Source: a virus. From it: a stretch of DNA of 41,525 nt. Both the position numbers and the translations under genes were made by a program. Positions 1-7,101 of this stretch are shown piece after piece. Numbering within the stretch: the first letter of the stretch is position 1; each line of letters opens with the position of its first letter. The stretch spans positions 1-41,525 of the IMG/VR virus record IMGVR_UViG_3300042731_010110; one strand, 5' to 3'. Under the pieces are notes generated by a model. That model was not told the origin of the DNA and made no database searches. It saw only the letters and a list, made by a program, of their open reading frames with translations.

Positions 1-56
1 AAATCGTTATAGCATAACAATTTAATATTTTCCGTAAAATGGTTTAAATCTATATA
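1..56. other. Left edge, no gene seen
   Basis: AT-rich sequence after the methyltransferase stop; no gene, repeat or clear terminator. Confidence 0.5.
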
Positions 57-851
57 CTATAACAAATTACATTGATTATATTTATTTTCTGGTTTTTTTT
101 GAAAAAGAGATAAATCATAATTGCAAAGTATTTTTTCTCTGGCTAACTTTCTGATATCTTTCATGATTTCAAACCCGTATGCGCGCCGGCCTAAATTTGC
201 GGCAGCTCTCAACGTTGTACAGCTGCCGGCCACAGGATCAATTACGACATCGTCGGGATCAGTAAATATTTCAATAAGTCTTTCTAAAAGAGGGACAGGT
301 TTTTGTGTCGGGTGAATTTTTGGAGTAAAATTATCAACGGGCCAATCCATACAATTTAAAACCATGTTTCCGTCGTTTCTAAATTTCGGCAGCTTGTCAC
401 GATATAAAACAAGAGCATATTCGCAGTTTCCAACAATTCGCATATTTGATTTCAGGACCTGCGCGGAAGTTTTTTTTCTGAAAACAAGATTTATATAATT
501 AGGAAATCCATGTTCTTTTGCGTAATTTATCAATTCAAATTGTTGCTGAAAACTACAAAAAACAATCATACATGGAGCATCGTTTTTTTCTTTTGGTTCT
601 TTCTTTAGCATTCGAGAACAGAAGAAAAAAAACTCTGGAATTTTAAATCTCATGTCAGTATTGAAAAAAGGTTTTTTTGCCAGCTCGCTTTCTCCATTCG
701 AATTATCGCCATTATTATACCATTTCGGATTACTGCCATAGGCATCGATTCCAATATTATAAGGGATATCGGCAATCAATAATTGCGCCTTCGGAATCCC
801 ATATTTTTTATAATTCTGAAAATGATCATCAAATAATTCAATTCTGTTCAT
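57..851 (-). CDS. DNA methyltransferase (adenine-N6 or cytosine-N4), beta-class order
   Basis: Modifies phage or host DNA using S-adenosylmethionine, probably as protection from restriction. The catalytic motif appears as DIPYN near residue 29 of the chosen start (a variant of DPPY), and the AdoMet-binding motif comes late as DPVAGSCTT near residue 205. Catalytic-then-AdoMet order is that of beta-class amino-methyltransferases. HPTQKPVPLLERLI, the usual helix before the AdoMet site, is also present. GSC replaces the common GSG. The start at 851 overlaps the stop of the upstream helicase gene (ATGA); an in-frame ATG at 887 is possible but lies inside that gene. It is the last gene of the long minus-strand early operon. 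The target base and sequence cannot be read from the protein. Confidence 0.85.
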   Translation of the reverse strand: MNRIELFDDHFQNYKKYGIPKAQLLIADIPYNIGIDAYGSNPKWYNNGDNSNGESELAKKPFFNTDMRFKIPEFFFFCSRMLKKEPKEKNDAPCMIVFCSFQQQFELINYAKEHGFPNYINLVFRKKTSAQVLKSNMRIVGNCEYALVLYRDKLPKFRNDGNMVLNCMDWPVDNFTPKIHPTQKPVPLLERLIEIFTDPDDVVIDPVAGSCTTLRAAANLGRRAYGFEIMKDIRKLAREKILCNYDLSLFQKKPENKYNQCNLL

Positions 852-2296
852 CTGTTTCTTATCCTCCGCCAAACTGTTTCCGTCCAATTATCATTGTAAC
901 CGATGGCTTTGGCGAGCCCCCTGGTCCTGTCCGAATTTCCGTATTTATACAAATTTGACATCATGGCCCGGTGACGATCTCTCGGGTCCATGGCCTGAAT
1001 CGTCATAGTCTGTTTGACGAGCGCGGAAATATCAACCGTTTCATCAGGAATAATTTCCCTCAATATCCCCTCAATTTCTTCCGGCGGTTTCCGGCCCTGG
1101 CTCCGGTCATAATCCGCTTTCAAATTATATCCGCAATCCGGGCAGATATGCGGTCGTCCCGGCCAGACCCCTGAGCATTTCGGGCAGACTGAGATTTCAG
1201 GCATTTTGATATTTTTTCCTCTTTGACTCCGTTTTTTTGCCAACAACGACCATTGCCGATCATCCAAAACGTGCCCGTGTTCATAGCTGCATCCAGCGTG
1301 ATCTAAAATTACGGAATATTTTTTCCCAGGGTAAATCCGGAGAGCGCGGCCGACCTGCTGCAGATAGATTGTTAATGATTTTGTCCGGCGTAATAAAATT
1401 GCTCCGGCGATGACAGGAACGTCAAATCCCTCGTTAATGACATCGCAGGAACAAAGGATCTGGACCTCTCCGGTTCTTAGACCGTCGACGGCATTATCCC
1501 GTTCCGTTCTTCCCATGTTTCCGGAAACCATGGCGGAACGAAAACCGGCCGCCTTAAATTTATTAACCATAAATTCACAATGATCAAGCGAAACACAGAA
1601 ACAGACAGCTGGCAGGCCGTTTAATTTTTCACGATAATTTTCAATCACATTCCCGACTACGACAGATTTTTTCCAGTATTTTTCCTGTTCTTTCTGGTCA
1701 TAATCACCTTTCGTAATTTTCATTTTTTTTGGTATGACATTTTGACCCCGAAACATCCTGGGGTATGATAGATAGCCGTTTTTGACGAGCCAGGAAATTG
1801 ACGGACCTAAAACAAGACAATCAAATATTTCAATCAGACCTTCCCCGGACAGCCGTTCCGGGGTGGCCGTGAATCCAATTCGTAGAGCATTCGGGAAATG
1901 TTCGATTGTTTTTTTCCAGCTTTCCGCCGTGGCGTGATGGCATTCATCGATTATAATCAAATCAGGCGGAACAATACTTTTCAACCGTCGGACGATCGTT
2001 CCGATCATGGCGACCTGAATCAATTCGTTCGTCATGGGTTCACCGGAGGAAATCTGCCCGGCCTGAACACCGAAAGAAAACAATTTGCTCATGGTCTGCT
2101 GCAGGATTTCCCGGCGGTGCGTGAGAATCAATACCCGTTTATTTTTGTTTACCGCTCCGGTTGCGATATGGGAAAAAATTATGGTTTTGCCGGACCCGGT
2201 GGGGGCCACAACGCAGGGGGATTTATATCCTTCCCGGAACTTTTTGACAACCTGAGCAATAATATTTTTTTGGTAGTCCCGGAGTTGGAAAGTCAT
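848..2296 (-). CDS. Superfamily 2 DEAD/DEAH helicase with C-terminal zinc ribbon
   Basis: ATP-driven helicase or translocase of the SSL2/type I restriction R-subunit-like group, probably used in phage replication or recombination. With the start at 2296, motif I (APTGSGKT) is near residues 31-38, motif II is DECHH near 117, motif III is FTATPERLSG, and motif VI is QQVGRALR. A four-cysteine zinc ribbon (CPKC and CPDC) lies near residue 375. An in-frame ATG exists at 2356, but 2296 overlaps the upstream methyltransferase stop in an ATGA arrangement and the protein then begins MTFQLRDYQ, typical of the family. It is coupled downstream to the methyltransferase at 851. Confidence 0.9.
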   Translation of the reverse strand: MTFQLRDYQKNIIAQVVKKFREGYKSPCVVAPTGSGKTIIFSHIATGAVNKNKRVLILTHRREILQQTMSKLFSFGVQAGQISSGEPMTNELIQVAMIGTIVRRLKSIVPPDLIIIDECHHATAESWKKTIEHFPNALRIGFTATPERLSGEGLIEIFDCLVLGPSISWLVKNGYLSYPRMFRGQNVIPKKMKITKGDYDQKEQEKYWKKSVVVGNVIENYREKLNGLPAVCFCVSLDHCEFMVNKFKAAGFRSAMVSGNMGRTERDNAVDGLRTGEVQILCSCDVINEGFDVPVIAGAILLRRTKSLTIYLQQVGRALRIYPGKKYSVILDHAGCSYEHGHVLDDRQWSLLAKKRSQRGKNIKMPEISVCPKCSGVWPGRPHICPDCGYNLKADYDRSQGRKPPEEIEGILREIIPDETVDISALVKQTMTIQAMDPRDRHRAMMSNLYKYGNSDRTRGLAKAIGYNDNWTETVWRRIRNR

Positions 2297-2880
2297 CCCC
2301 ATTGATCCGCCATTGCTTCCGCAATTCCGGAAAAAGTTCTGCTTCGTTCTTTCCATCGTTCAGCAGACGGCGGTAATTGGTACCATTTTGCACCGTTACT
2401 TTTCCCATCTTTTCCGATATATCTTTCTCCAATCCCAACTAATTTTGTTGGTTTTAACAAAGGCAAGTTTTTGAGTCATAAACAAGTTCTTTTTGATATT
2501 TCATGCCCGTGCTCGTATGGTTGTATTATTTGCGTATAAACAGGTAATTCTGCATATTTATGTGGCACAGGATTTTCTATGCAGATTTTTTTAATCTCCG
2601 ATTTTAAAAGCAGCATAAAAAAAGTTCTTGCATCTTCCATTTTTTGCCAACGGTTTTTATCTTTATGTAAATGCTGAACGCCAGAATTAGCAAGATATGT
2701 GCACGGCGGATGCGCTATCATCAAATCCCAACCATCATTTAATATTTTCAAAACATCGCCCTGAATATGCTGTCCTGGAATTTCAGTTGGAAGCAAATCG
2801 CAAGACCACGCGTCATGTCCTTTTTTTCTGAATGCTTCTCTGACGATTCCTGAAAATTCACAGGCAATCAAGACCTTCAT
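2293..2880 (-). CDS. Cytosine-type DNA methyltransferase, interrupted by an in-frame TGA
   Basis: Phage DNA cytosine methyltransferase-like protein that should be 195 residues. It starts MKVLIACEFSG at 2880, has the PPC catalytic motif (AHPPCTY) at residues 55-62 and IENP near 101-104. Codon 135 (2476-2478) is TGA where this family has tryptophan in a CLWLK block. The frame then continues intact through WKERSRTFSGIAEAMADQWG to a TGA at 2293 that overlaps the helicase ATG. The preserved downstream family motif shows the gap is a single stop, not decay. It could be a nonsense mutation, a sequence error, or UGA readthrough. Other genes here use TGA as a normal stop, so a changed genetic code is unlikely. 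If it terminates early, the product is 134 residues. Confidence 0.8.
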
Positions 2881-2884
2881 TTTT

Positions 2885-3832
2885 TTATTCCTTCCAATTC
2901 GGATTAAAGAAAAACATATTGTAAAAGTCTTTTTTGAATTCAACCGGTTCCTCTGGTAATCCAAAAGGTCCCCCTCTTACAAATCCATTCAAAGTTTCAC
3001 CGGTATAAGCCGATCGGCAGCCTCGGCAATATTTTAAGGGATCGCCAACTTGCAACCCTTCTATCAATATTTTTCTTTCGAGAGAGAAAAATGATTCCAT
3101 GGGATTATCAATATCCAGTTTTCCGATTCCTTCCGATATTGCTTTCCAGCGCATACAGCATGGCGCTATTGTAAGATCATGTTGGATTATTAAAAAATCG
3201 GAAAGATATTTGCAATCATATCGGGACACGAAAAATCCGTCTGAATCGTCAAACGCCTGAGAAATAGAGACCATTTTGACATAAGGAGTTTGAAAATGGA
3301 ATTTTATAAAATCAATACATTCTTCCCATTCAATATCCTTTTTTGTCAATTTTATGCAGATCGGAAAAGCTAAATTTCTTTCTTTTTTCAGTTTGCAAAT
3401 TATTCCCAATGTTCTGAATGGATCCCGGATATCCGTTCCCCTGATTTCCCGGTATGTTTTTTCTGTCGCTCCGTCGATAGATATGACAATAATATGATAA
3501 TTTATTTCCGGAATAATCAGATTTTCCCACCGGGCCGATATGGTTCCGTTTGTCGTCAGATTGATTTTATAGCCGTAAGCCGACGCCAAAATCAAATAAT
3601 CATTAAGATTTATTGTCATCATCGGTTCGGATAGAAACCATGGGCAGAGAACAGGAAGTTCTTGTCCGGCTTTTTTATATTCTTCAGCGATATTTTTGAT
3701 TATTGTTTCAAATGTTTCCAGATCAATAATTCCTTCTTTATTTTCATGATAACACTCTTTGCAATGGAGATTACAAATTCTGGATAATTCGATCATTAAC
3801 TGACGCGGATATTTTTTATTCTTTTCCTGCAT
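2885..3832 (-). CDS. Radical SAM enzyme with SPASM-like C-terminal cysteines
   Basis: Binds a [4Fe-4S] cluster and cleaves S-adenosylmethionine to start radical chemistry. The cluster motif is C20-NLH-C24-KE-C27 (CxxxCxxC), followed by TNGT and IVISIDGATEKTYREIRG, which are typical of MoaA/SPASM-type proteins. A second cysteine group (APCCMRW and YCRGC) near residues 225-275 resembles a SPASM auxiliary-cluster domain. Start 3832 has AGAGGTG eight bases upstream; a GTG at 3841 is less likely. It sits between the dimer glycosylase and the cytosine methyltransferase, so a role in DNA or nucleotide modification is tempting but only inferred. SPASM enzymes usually modify peptides, and no precursor peptide was recognised nearby. 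Confidence 0.85.
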   Translation of the reverse strand: MQEKNKKYPRQLMIELSRICNLHCKECYHENKEGIIDLETFETIIKNIAEEYKKAGQELPVLCPWFLSEPMMTINLNDYLILASAYGYKINLTTNGTISARWENLIIPEINYHIIVISIDGATEKTYREIRGTDIRDPFRTLGIICKLKKERNLAFPICIKLTKKDIEWEECIDFIKFHFQTPYVKMVSISQAFDDSDGFFVSRYDCKYLSDFLIIQHDLTIAPCCMRWKAISEGIGKLDIDNPMESFFSLERKILIEGLQVGDPLKYCRGCRSAYTGETLNGFVRGGPFGLPEEPVEFKKDFYNMFFFNPNWKE

Positions 3833-4146
3833 TTTTCGCACCTCTTTGACAAATCCTTAATTGATATATCACGATCAACGATCGCGGTCCTTTGAAATTC
3901 CGGAAGATAATCAAGATCCGGCTGCTGGTATGGGCTGTTATGTTTCATTCCTCGCCTGACCATTTCGGCAGCAAGCTCATCATGACGGGATTTCATGGCC
4001 GCCGGTTCGATTTGCACAACCGGATTTATACGACCGGAAATGCTGTGTCCGTTAACAAAATTATGCCGATGTTTATGGATTTCCCCGTGTTCTCCCAGGA
4101 GATGACGATCACATAATAGCGCCGGAGCAATCATCCACATCCTCAT
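3796..4146 (-). CDS. Pyrimidine dimer DNA glycosylase (T4 endonuclease V / DenV family)
   Basis: Repairs ultraviolet-induced pyrimidine dimers by glycosylase and AP-lyase action. The N-terminus (MRMWMIAPALLCDRHLLGEH) and the segment RHDELAAEMVRRGMKHNSP match phage and bacterial members of the Pyr_excise family. E22 in GEHGEIHK lines up with catalytic Glu23 of T4 DenV. The nucleophile in T4 is the amino group of Thr2; residue 2 here is Arg, as in many bacterial homologues that begin MRxW. At 116 residues it is shorter than T4 DenV (138). The start overlaps the upstream stop (ATGA), and the 3' end overlaps the radical SAM gene by 37 bases. Confidence 0.82.
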   Translation of the reverse strand: MRMWMIAPALLCDRHLLGEHGEIHKHRHNFVNGHSISGRINPVVQIEPAAMKSRHDELAAEMVRRGMKHNSPYQQPDLDYLPEFQRTAIVDRDISIKDLSKRCEKCRKRIKNIRVS

Positions 4147-4334
4147 TTTATTTTTCCATAAATTTTATTCAGACATGAAGATTGCCGGAAAGATAATGGT
4201 TTTTCTGAATTAACAAAACAGGAACAGGTATCGACAAAATGAATTTCCCAATCGTTTAATTTTATTTCTCCGGCATTAACCGCAGATTCTATAGTTTCTA
4301 TCTGAATTTTCCATTTTGGAATCAAATCTTTCAT
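4143..4334 (-). CDS. Small conserved-type phage protein, unknown function
   Basis: I do not recognise a function. The 63-residue product begins MKDLIPKWKIQIETIESAV and has a central W-x-I-x-F-V-D segment followed by a basic C-terminus (SCLNKIYGKIK). This pattern is common in small phage replication-region proteins. The start at 4334 shares ATGA with the stop of the nuclease gene, and its own stop overlaps the glycosylase start in the same way, so it is translationally coupled on both sides. An ATG five codons upstream (4349) lies inside the nuclease gene and is less likely. Confidence 0.65.
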   Translation of the reverse strand: MKDLIPKWKIQIETIESAVNAGEIKLNDWEIHFVDTCSCFVNSEKPLSFRQSSCLNKIYGKIK

Positions 4335-4729
4335 CGGATCTCTTCCCATTTTTTCAATTCATACCCTTTCTCATTTTCCGCCTCGATTGCTACATAGGCC
4401 AGAACGCCGAAATCGACCATGGAATCAAGGAACCGTTTTTGATCCGGTTTAATTTTATCGGATTTGGTTTTAATTTCAATGACACAAAAAAGAGAATATA
4501 TCGCACGACCGTGAAGGAAAAGAGCTATAATTTTTTCAAACCCGAACAAATCAGAAAATCCCTTAAACCGTTTTGACGGAGTCGGCCCGTACCAGATCGG
4601 ATGATCAGATCCGACCGGAACAGCCAGCCCGGAGGTCATTTGATATAATCGGCCACGGCCTTCCCGGGTCCAGTCGATCATAACTTTACGTTTTATTTCT
4701 TCGTGTTTTGATGCCATATCCATATCCAT
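4331..4729 (-). CDS. VRR-NUC-like nuclease (PD-(D/E)XK fold)
   Basis: Probable structure-specific or Holliday-junction-type nuclease of the VRR-NUC family, which phages often carry in replication operons. The active-site pattern is visible as FSDLFGF (Asp near residue 60), then VIEIKTKSDKIKPDQKRFLDSM near residue 85, giving D...E-x-K followed by the Q-x-x-F-L helix of the family. The length of 132 residues fits a single domain. Start choice is uncertain: three ATGs (4729, 4723, 4717) occur in the repeat MDMDMASK, none has a clear ribosome site, and all lie inside the 3' end of the upstream gene. Translation is probably coupled. Confidence 0.75.
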   Translation of the reverse strand: MDMDMASKHEEIKRKVMIDWTREGRGRLYQMTSGLAVPVGSDHPIWYGPTPSKRFKGFSDLFGFEKIIALFLHGRAIYSLFCVIEIKTKSDKIKPDQKRFLDSMVDFGVLAYVAIEAENEKGYELKKWEEIR

Positions 4730-5130
4730 ATAATTTTAAAAAAAGAAATTCTTTTTGTAGCCCATCGCAGAATATTGTATCTTTCCGTTTCCCAATGGAC
4801 AGAATAATCATCGAAAAAAAGTTCGGATATTTCTGAATCGCTTAAAATGGCCGTGTTTCCAAAATCAGTTAAAATAATCCAAAAATTCTGATTTTCAATC
4901 GGACAATTTTTTTCTCTAATTTTTTTTATTATGATAGAATTTCCAGTAATCTTTCCGTCCCTTGTTGCAAGTTGTTTTCCAACATAATTTTTCATCGTCG
5001 CTAACTCCTTTTCAACCGGATTAAATCCTTCCGCCCGCTGCCACAAATGTACAGCGCAAGCCAGTTCCATTTTTGTGATATTCCCGAGAAGAAATTCCTG
5101 CATTTTTTCTTTCAGTTCTGTGTAAGTCAT
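4693..5130 (-). CDS. Hypothetical protein
   Basis: No family recognised. The protein is about 145 residues with an N-terminal helical part (MTYTELKEKMQEFLLGN, ELACAVHLWQRAEG), a central basic stretch, and an aromatic C-terminus (FFKIIWIWIWHQNTKK) that overlaps the nuclease start. The ATG at 5130 shares ATGA with the stop of the upstream zinc-type gene, which favours it over the ATG four codons earlier at 5142. It belongs to the coupled chain of small early genes. Confidence 0.6.
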   Translation of the reverse strand: MTYTELKEKMQEFLLGNITKMELACAVHLWQRAEGFNPVEKELATMKNYVGKQLATRDGKITGNSIIIKKIREKNCPIENQNFWIILTDFGNTAILSDSEISELFFDDYSVHWETERYNILRWATKRISFFKIIWIWIWHQNTKK

Positions 5131-5303
5131 TTCAACACCCATCTGTTATAAACCGAGTTCTTCCGGGGTTTCTGTTTAATTTTTTTCCATCGGGGATCAA
5201 TGCAGGAAATAAATTCTCCGCATCTTTCACAGATTACATTACTCTGATATTTGAGAAACATACATTTTCCGCGATGTCCAAAAATCCGACAGAATAAATT
5301 CAT
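5127..5303 (-). CDS. Small zinc-binding protein, DUF1660-like
   Basis: A 58-residue protein starting MNLFCRIFGHRGKC and containing CERCG and a later Cys (FISCID). The LFCRIFGH start followed by a C-x-x-C knuckle is the pattern of DUF1660-type prophage proteins (MKLLCRLFGHKW...CxRCG). Zinc binding is inferred from the four cysteines and histidine; function is unknown. The start overlaps the preceding stop and the stop overlaps the next start, both as ATGA. Confidence 0.65.
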   Translation of the reverse strand: MNLFCRIFGHRGKCMFLKYQSNVICERCGEFISCIDPRWKKIKQKPRKNSVYNRWVLK

Positions 5304-5449
5304 CTTAAATCCCTTAATTTCTGTTTTATTTTTTCAATGTTTTTCAGGATGAAAACCTTATCCGATTCGGAGGTAAAAGGATGATGCAACCTCCGATTCT
5401 GTTTCTGCAATCGGATTTGAAGATTATGTTTTTTCTCGGAATTGTTCAT
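5300..5449 (-). CDS. Small basic helical protein, unknown
   Basis: A 49-residue, lysine- and arginine-rich product (MNNSEKKHNLQIRLQKQNRR ... NIEKIKQKLRDLR) predicted by eye to be mainly helical or coiled coil. The start shares ATGA with the stop of the alanine-repeat gene and the stop shares ATGA with the DUF1660-like gene. This coupling on both sides is the main evidence that it is real. Function unknown. Confidence 0.5.
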   Translation of the reverse strand: MNNSEKKHNLQIRLQKQNRRLHHPFTSESDKVFILKNIEKIKQKLRDLR

Positions 5450-6012
5450 GATTCCCTCTCCAAAATTCTGACAGCCTGACGGATTATTTTTCTTTCCAGT
5501 TTTAATTTTTCGGCATCGGCGACGACAAAGGCAGCATAGTCGGCGGCATAGGCAGCATAGTCGGCGGCATAGGCGGCATAGGCGGCATAGGCGGCATAGG
5601 CGGCATCGGCGGCATCGGCGGCATAGGCGGCGGCATAGGCGGCATAGGCGGCGGCGTAGGCGGCGGCGGCATAGGCGGCACGGGCGACGGCATAGGCATA
5701 GGCTGCGGTTTTGTCTGACGGATCAGTTAGCCATTTTTTCGCCGCTTCAATCGCGATCCGAGGCCGATTATCTTCAGGATATATTTTCTCAAAATTAGGC
5801 AAAACCTGTTCAGCTGAGAAAACGGAAATTTCGACAAGTTGTTCTTTTGTCATAAGATGAGTAAAAAGCCATCTCGACCAATCCGGCCGATAATCATTTA
5901 TTTTAAGCAGGATATTTTCCAGATTCGACATTCCTTTACAGTTTTCCAGTCCCCATTTCAAGCCATCTTGACGCGGCCTGAGTTTTTCAATTTCTTCTTT
6001 TGTGATTTTCAT
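5446..6012 (-). CDS. Alanine/tyrosine-repeat protein, Imm-5-like putative immunity protein
   Basis: A 188-residue protein. The N-terminal 50 residues (MKITKEEIEKLRPRQDG...NDYRPDW) precede a block reading DNRPRIAIEAAKKW, which matches the D-x-RPR-x-AIEAA-x-x-W pattern of putative Imm-5-like immunity proteins. It then has a long run of AAYAA/AADAA units (residues about 100-165) and ends RKIIRQAVRILERES. The family label is from memory, and immunity function is inference. Start 6012 has GGAGGG just upstream; ATGs further upstream run into the tRNA. A shorter paralogue at 17692-17991 keeps both ends but lacks the RPR block and the repeats. The stop overlaps the next gene. Confidence 0.7.
   Translation of the reverse strand: MKITKEEIEKLRPRQDGLKWGLENCKGMSNLENILLKINDYRPDWSRWLFTHLMTKEQLVEISVFSAEQVLPNFEKIYPEDNRPRIAIEAAKKWLTDPSDKTAAYAYAVARAAYAAAAYAAAYAAYAAAYAADAADAAYAAYAAYAAYAADYAAYAADYAAFVVADAEKLKLERKIIRQAVRILERES
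5520..5700 (-). repeat. Short tandem repeat coding for AAY/AAD units
   Basis: About 180 bases made of 9-base units close to GGCGGCATA on the plus strand, with variants GGCGGCATC and AGCATAGTC. All units are multiples of three and keep the Ala-Ala-Tyr/Asp reading frame. The region is much richer in GC than its surroundings. Such arrays change length by slippage, so copy number probably varies between isolates. Confidence 0.9.
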
Positions 6013-6031
6013 GCATCCCTCCATAAAAAAA

Positions 6032-6102
6032 TAGCGGGGGCCGGATTCGAACCGGCATACTCGGCTTATGAGACCGACAAGGAACCACTCCTTAACCCCA
6101 CA
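6032..6102 (-). tRNA. tRNA with CAT anticodon (Met or lysidine-type Ile)
   Basis: Folds by eye into a cloverleaf. The D-stem is AAGG/CCTT, the anticodon stem TCGGT/GCCGA with loop CTCATAA (anticodon CAT), and the T-arm GCCGG-TTCGAAT-CCGGC. The acceptor stem is TGTGGGG against CCCCGCT, which leaves pair 1-72 as a U-U mismatch. The three G-C pairs of initiator tRNA are absent from the anticodon stem, so elongator Met or AUA-reading Ile is more likely. CCA is not encoded. A second 5' segment (AGCGGGG near 6118) could also pair with the acceptor 3' side but would give an oversized D region. Confidence 0.8.
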
Positions 6103-6189
6103 ATGGGCGGGTCTTTCCCCGCTTGTCACCCTCCACTATTTACCGGCGGCTTTCGCCATTTGAGGCCGCGGACAGGTCAACGCCCCTCT
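6103..6189 (-). other. Structured spacer between the two tRNA-like genes
   Basis: No gene seen. On the minus strand it holds small G-C-rich hairpins, including GCGGG-GAAAGA-CCCGC next to the tRNA and GGC-GAAA-GCC in the middle. These may guide processing of a joint tRNA transcript or be remains of another tRNA; no T-loop is present. Confidence 0.35.
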
Positions 6190-6271
6190 TTGTGCTGACC
6201 GGATTTGAACCGATAACTCCGTGGATACTTTTTGTAATAAACACGGGTTTTCCCAATTAAACTACAGCACA
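6190..6271 (-). tRNA. tRNA-like gene with an 18-base anticodon loop; identity unclear
   Basis: The acceptor stem TGTGCTG/CAGCACA, D-arm GTTT-AATTGGGA-AAAC and T-arm ATCGG-TTCAAAT-CCGGT are all well formed. The anticodon stem CCGTG/CACGG is perfect, but it closes a loop of 18 bases (TTTATTACAAAAAGTATC) instead of 7. The 11 extra bases can form a small internal TAC/GTA pairing. No clear anticodon can be assigned. It may be a decayed tRNA, one with a tiny insertion, or a tRNA-like RNA with another job. Confidence 0.6.
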
Positions 6272-6420
6272 ATAAAAATAATAAATATCACCCAGACGGG
6301 AAGCCTATCAAGTTCCGGGATAAACGATGACAAATAAAAACTTCTGATAGGATATTCTCTCTGGTTCTCACCTTCGAGATTAACCTTTCTGTCTTTCGGC
6401 TTACGGACTTTAAAATTCAT
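6262..6420 (-). CDS. Possible small membrane protein
   Basis: A 52-residue reading frame, MNFKVRKPKDRKVN... ending VWVIFIIFIVL, with a basic start and a hydrophobic tail that could be a membrane anchor. Its last codons overlap the 5' end of the tRNA-like gene, and its ribosome site is weak (GGATAAAG, distant). It may be chance. The remaining stretch 6421-6540 shows no other gene. Confidence 0.3.
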   Translation of the reverse strand: MNFKVRKPKDRKVNLEGENQREYPIRSFYLSSFIPELDRLPVWVIFIIFIVL

Positions 6421-6540
6421 AAAACTTAATATCTTTATCCATCAGCCTTAAACCTTAAAAAATATAATTTGTCTCGGATTTACTACTGTCCGTTCACCAT
6501 TTTTCCGGTTTTTATCTCCGCATGTTGATATTTATTTCTT

Positions 6541-7071
6541 TTACTTCTCCTCTATTAAATCAGTCGTGGCGTTAACAATTTCTAACGCCGCATCAATCCG
6601 GAAAGGTTCAGACATTAAGTCTTCAATTTTTTTGTCACGTTCCTGCTGATCGTAATATTTCCGGATATTTGTTACCCGAATTTCGTCAGTTCCTTCCGCT
6701 TTGTAATTCTGGGGCTTCAAATTCTTATTGGTAAGGGCTGACCAGGCTTGAGACTCAAGCCGAGATAAATCTTTTCGGCGGTGTATCCATTCGGCAATTG
6801 TTTTTGTTACCGTTTTCCCGTCTTTTACTTCCACGGTAACAGCCGTTACAAGATTCGTTTTCTGAATGAGAATTCTTAACTTCTCAATCTCTTTAATAAT
6901 ATCAGAATGAGATTGTAACCATTCCGAAACCTGCCGAGTCTGTTTTTCTGCCGTACCATAAGCGGGTGTCTCGGCGTCAAGATCAGCGCAATACATTGCA
7001 ATTTTCCCACGGATATCTTCCGCTTTTCTTTGAAGATCCTTTGTTTTCTTCAAGGCCTCAATAATTTTCAT
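6541..7071 (-). CDS. Helical phage protein, DIP1984-like
   Basis: A 176-residue, mostly helical protein. The N-terminus (MKIIEALKKTKDLQRKAEDI), the central LRILIQKTNLVTAV and the C-terminal NATTDLIEEK follow the layout of DIP1984/septicolysin-like proteins (EAL-x-x-R-x-D-L-Q, I-x-x-TN, N-x-TT-D-L). The assignment is by pattern only and the biochemical role is unknown. ATG 7071 follows AAGGAG by six bases and lies about 24 bases downstream of the predicted transcription start of the promoter at 7102-7131, so it is the first gene of that unit. Confidence 0.6.
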   Translation of the reverse strand: MKIIEALKKTKDLQRKAEDIRGKIAMYCADLDAETPAYGTAEKQTRQVSEWLQSHSDIIKEIEKLRILIQKTNLVTAVTVEVKDGKTVTKTIAEWIHRRKDLSRLESQAWSALTNKNLKPQNYKAEGTDEIRVTNIRKYYDQQERDKKIEDLMSEPFRIDAALEIVNATTDLIEEK

Positions 7072-7101
7072 GACTTTCTCCTTAATCCTTAAGATTCTTT
7101 A

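Noticed and set aside
2223-2438. 71-residue minus-strand frame over the methyltransferase/helicase junction
   Set aside because: The methyltransferase frame through this stretch carries the family's WKERSRTFSGIAEAMADQWG ending, so this is a shadow.
2293-2880. Genome-wide TGA-to-tryptophan recoding
   Set aside because: TGG is used throughout, many genes end in TGA with ATGA coupling, and long genes show no internal TGA.
5502-5699. Proline-rich frame (MPMPSP...) over the repeat array
   Set aside because: It is another frame of the same 9-bp repeat as the alanine/tyrosine protein; the latter has normal flanks, a ribosome site and a paralogue.
5520-5700. CRISPR-like array
   Set aside because: Units are contiguous 9-mers without spacers and encode protein in frame.
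6103-6189. A third tRNA between the two tRNA-like genes
   Set aside because: No T-loop consensus and no acceptor stem; only short hairpins.
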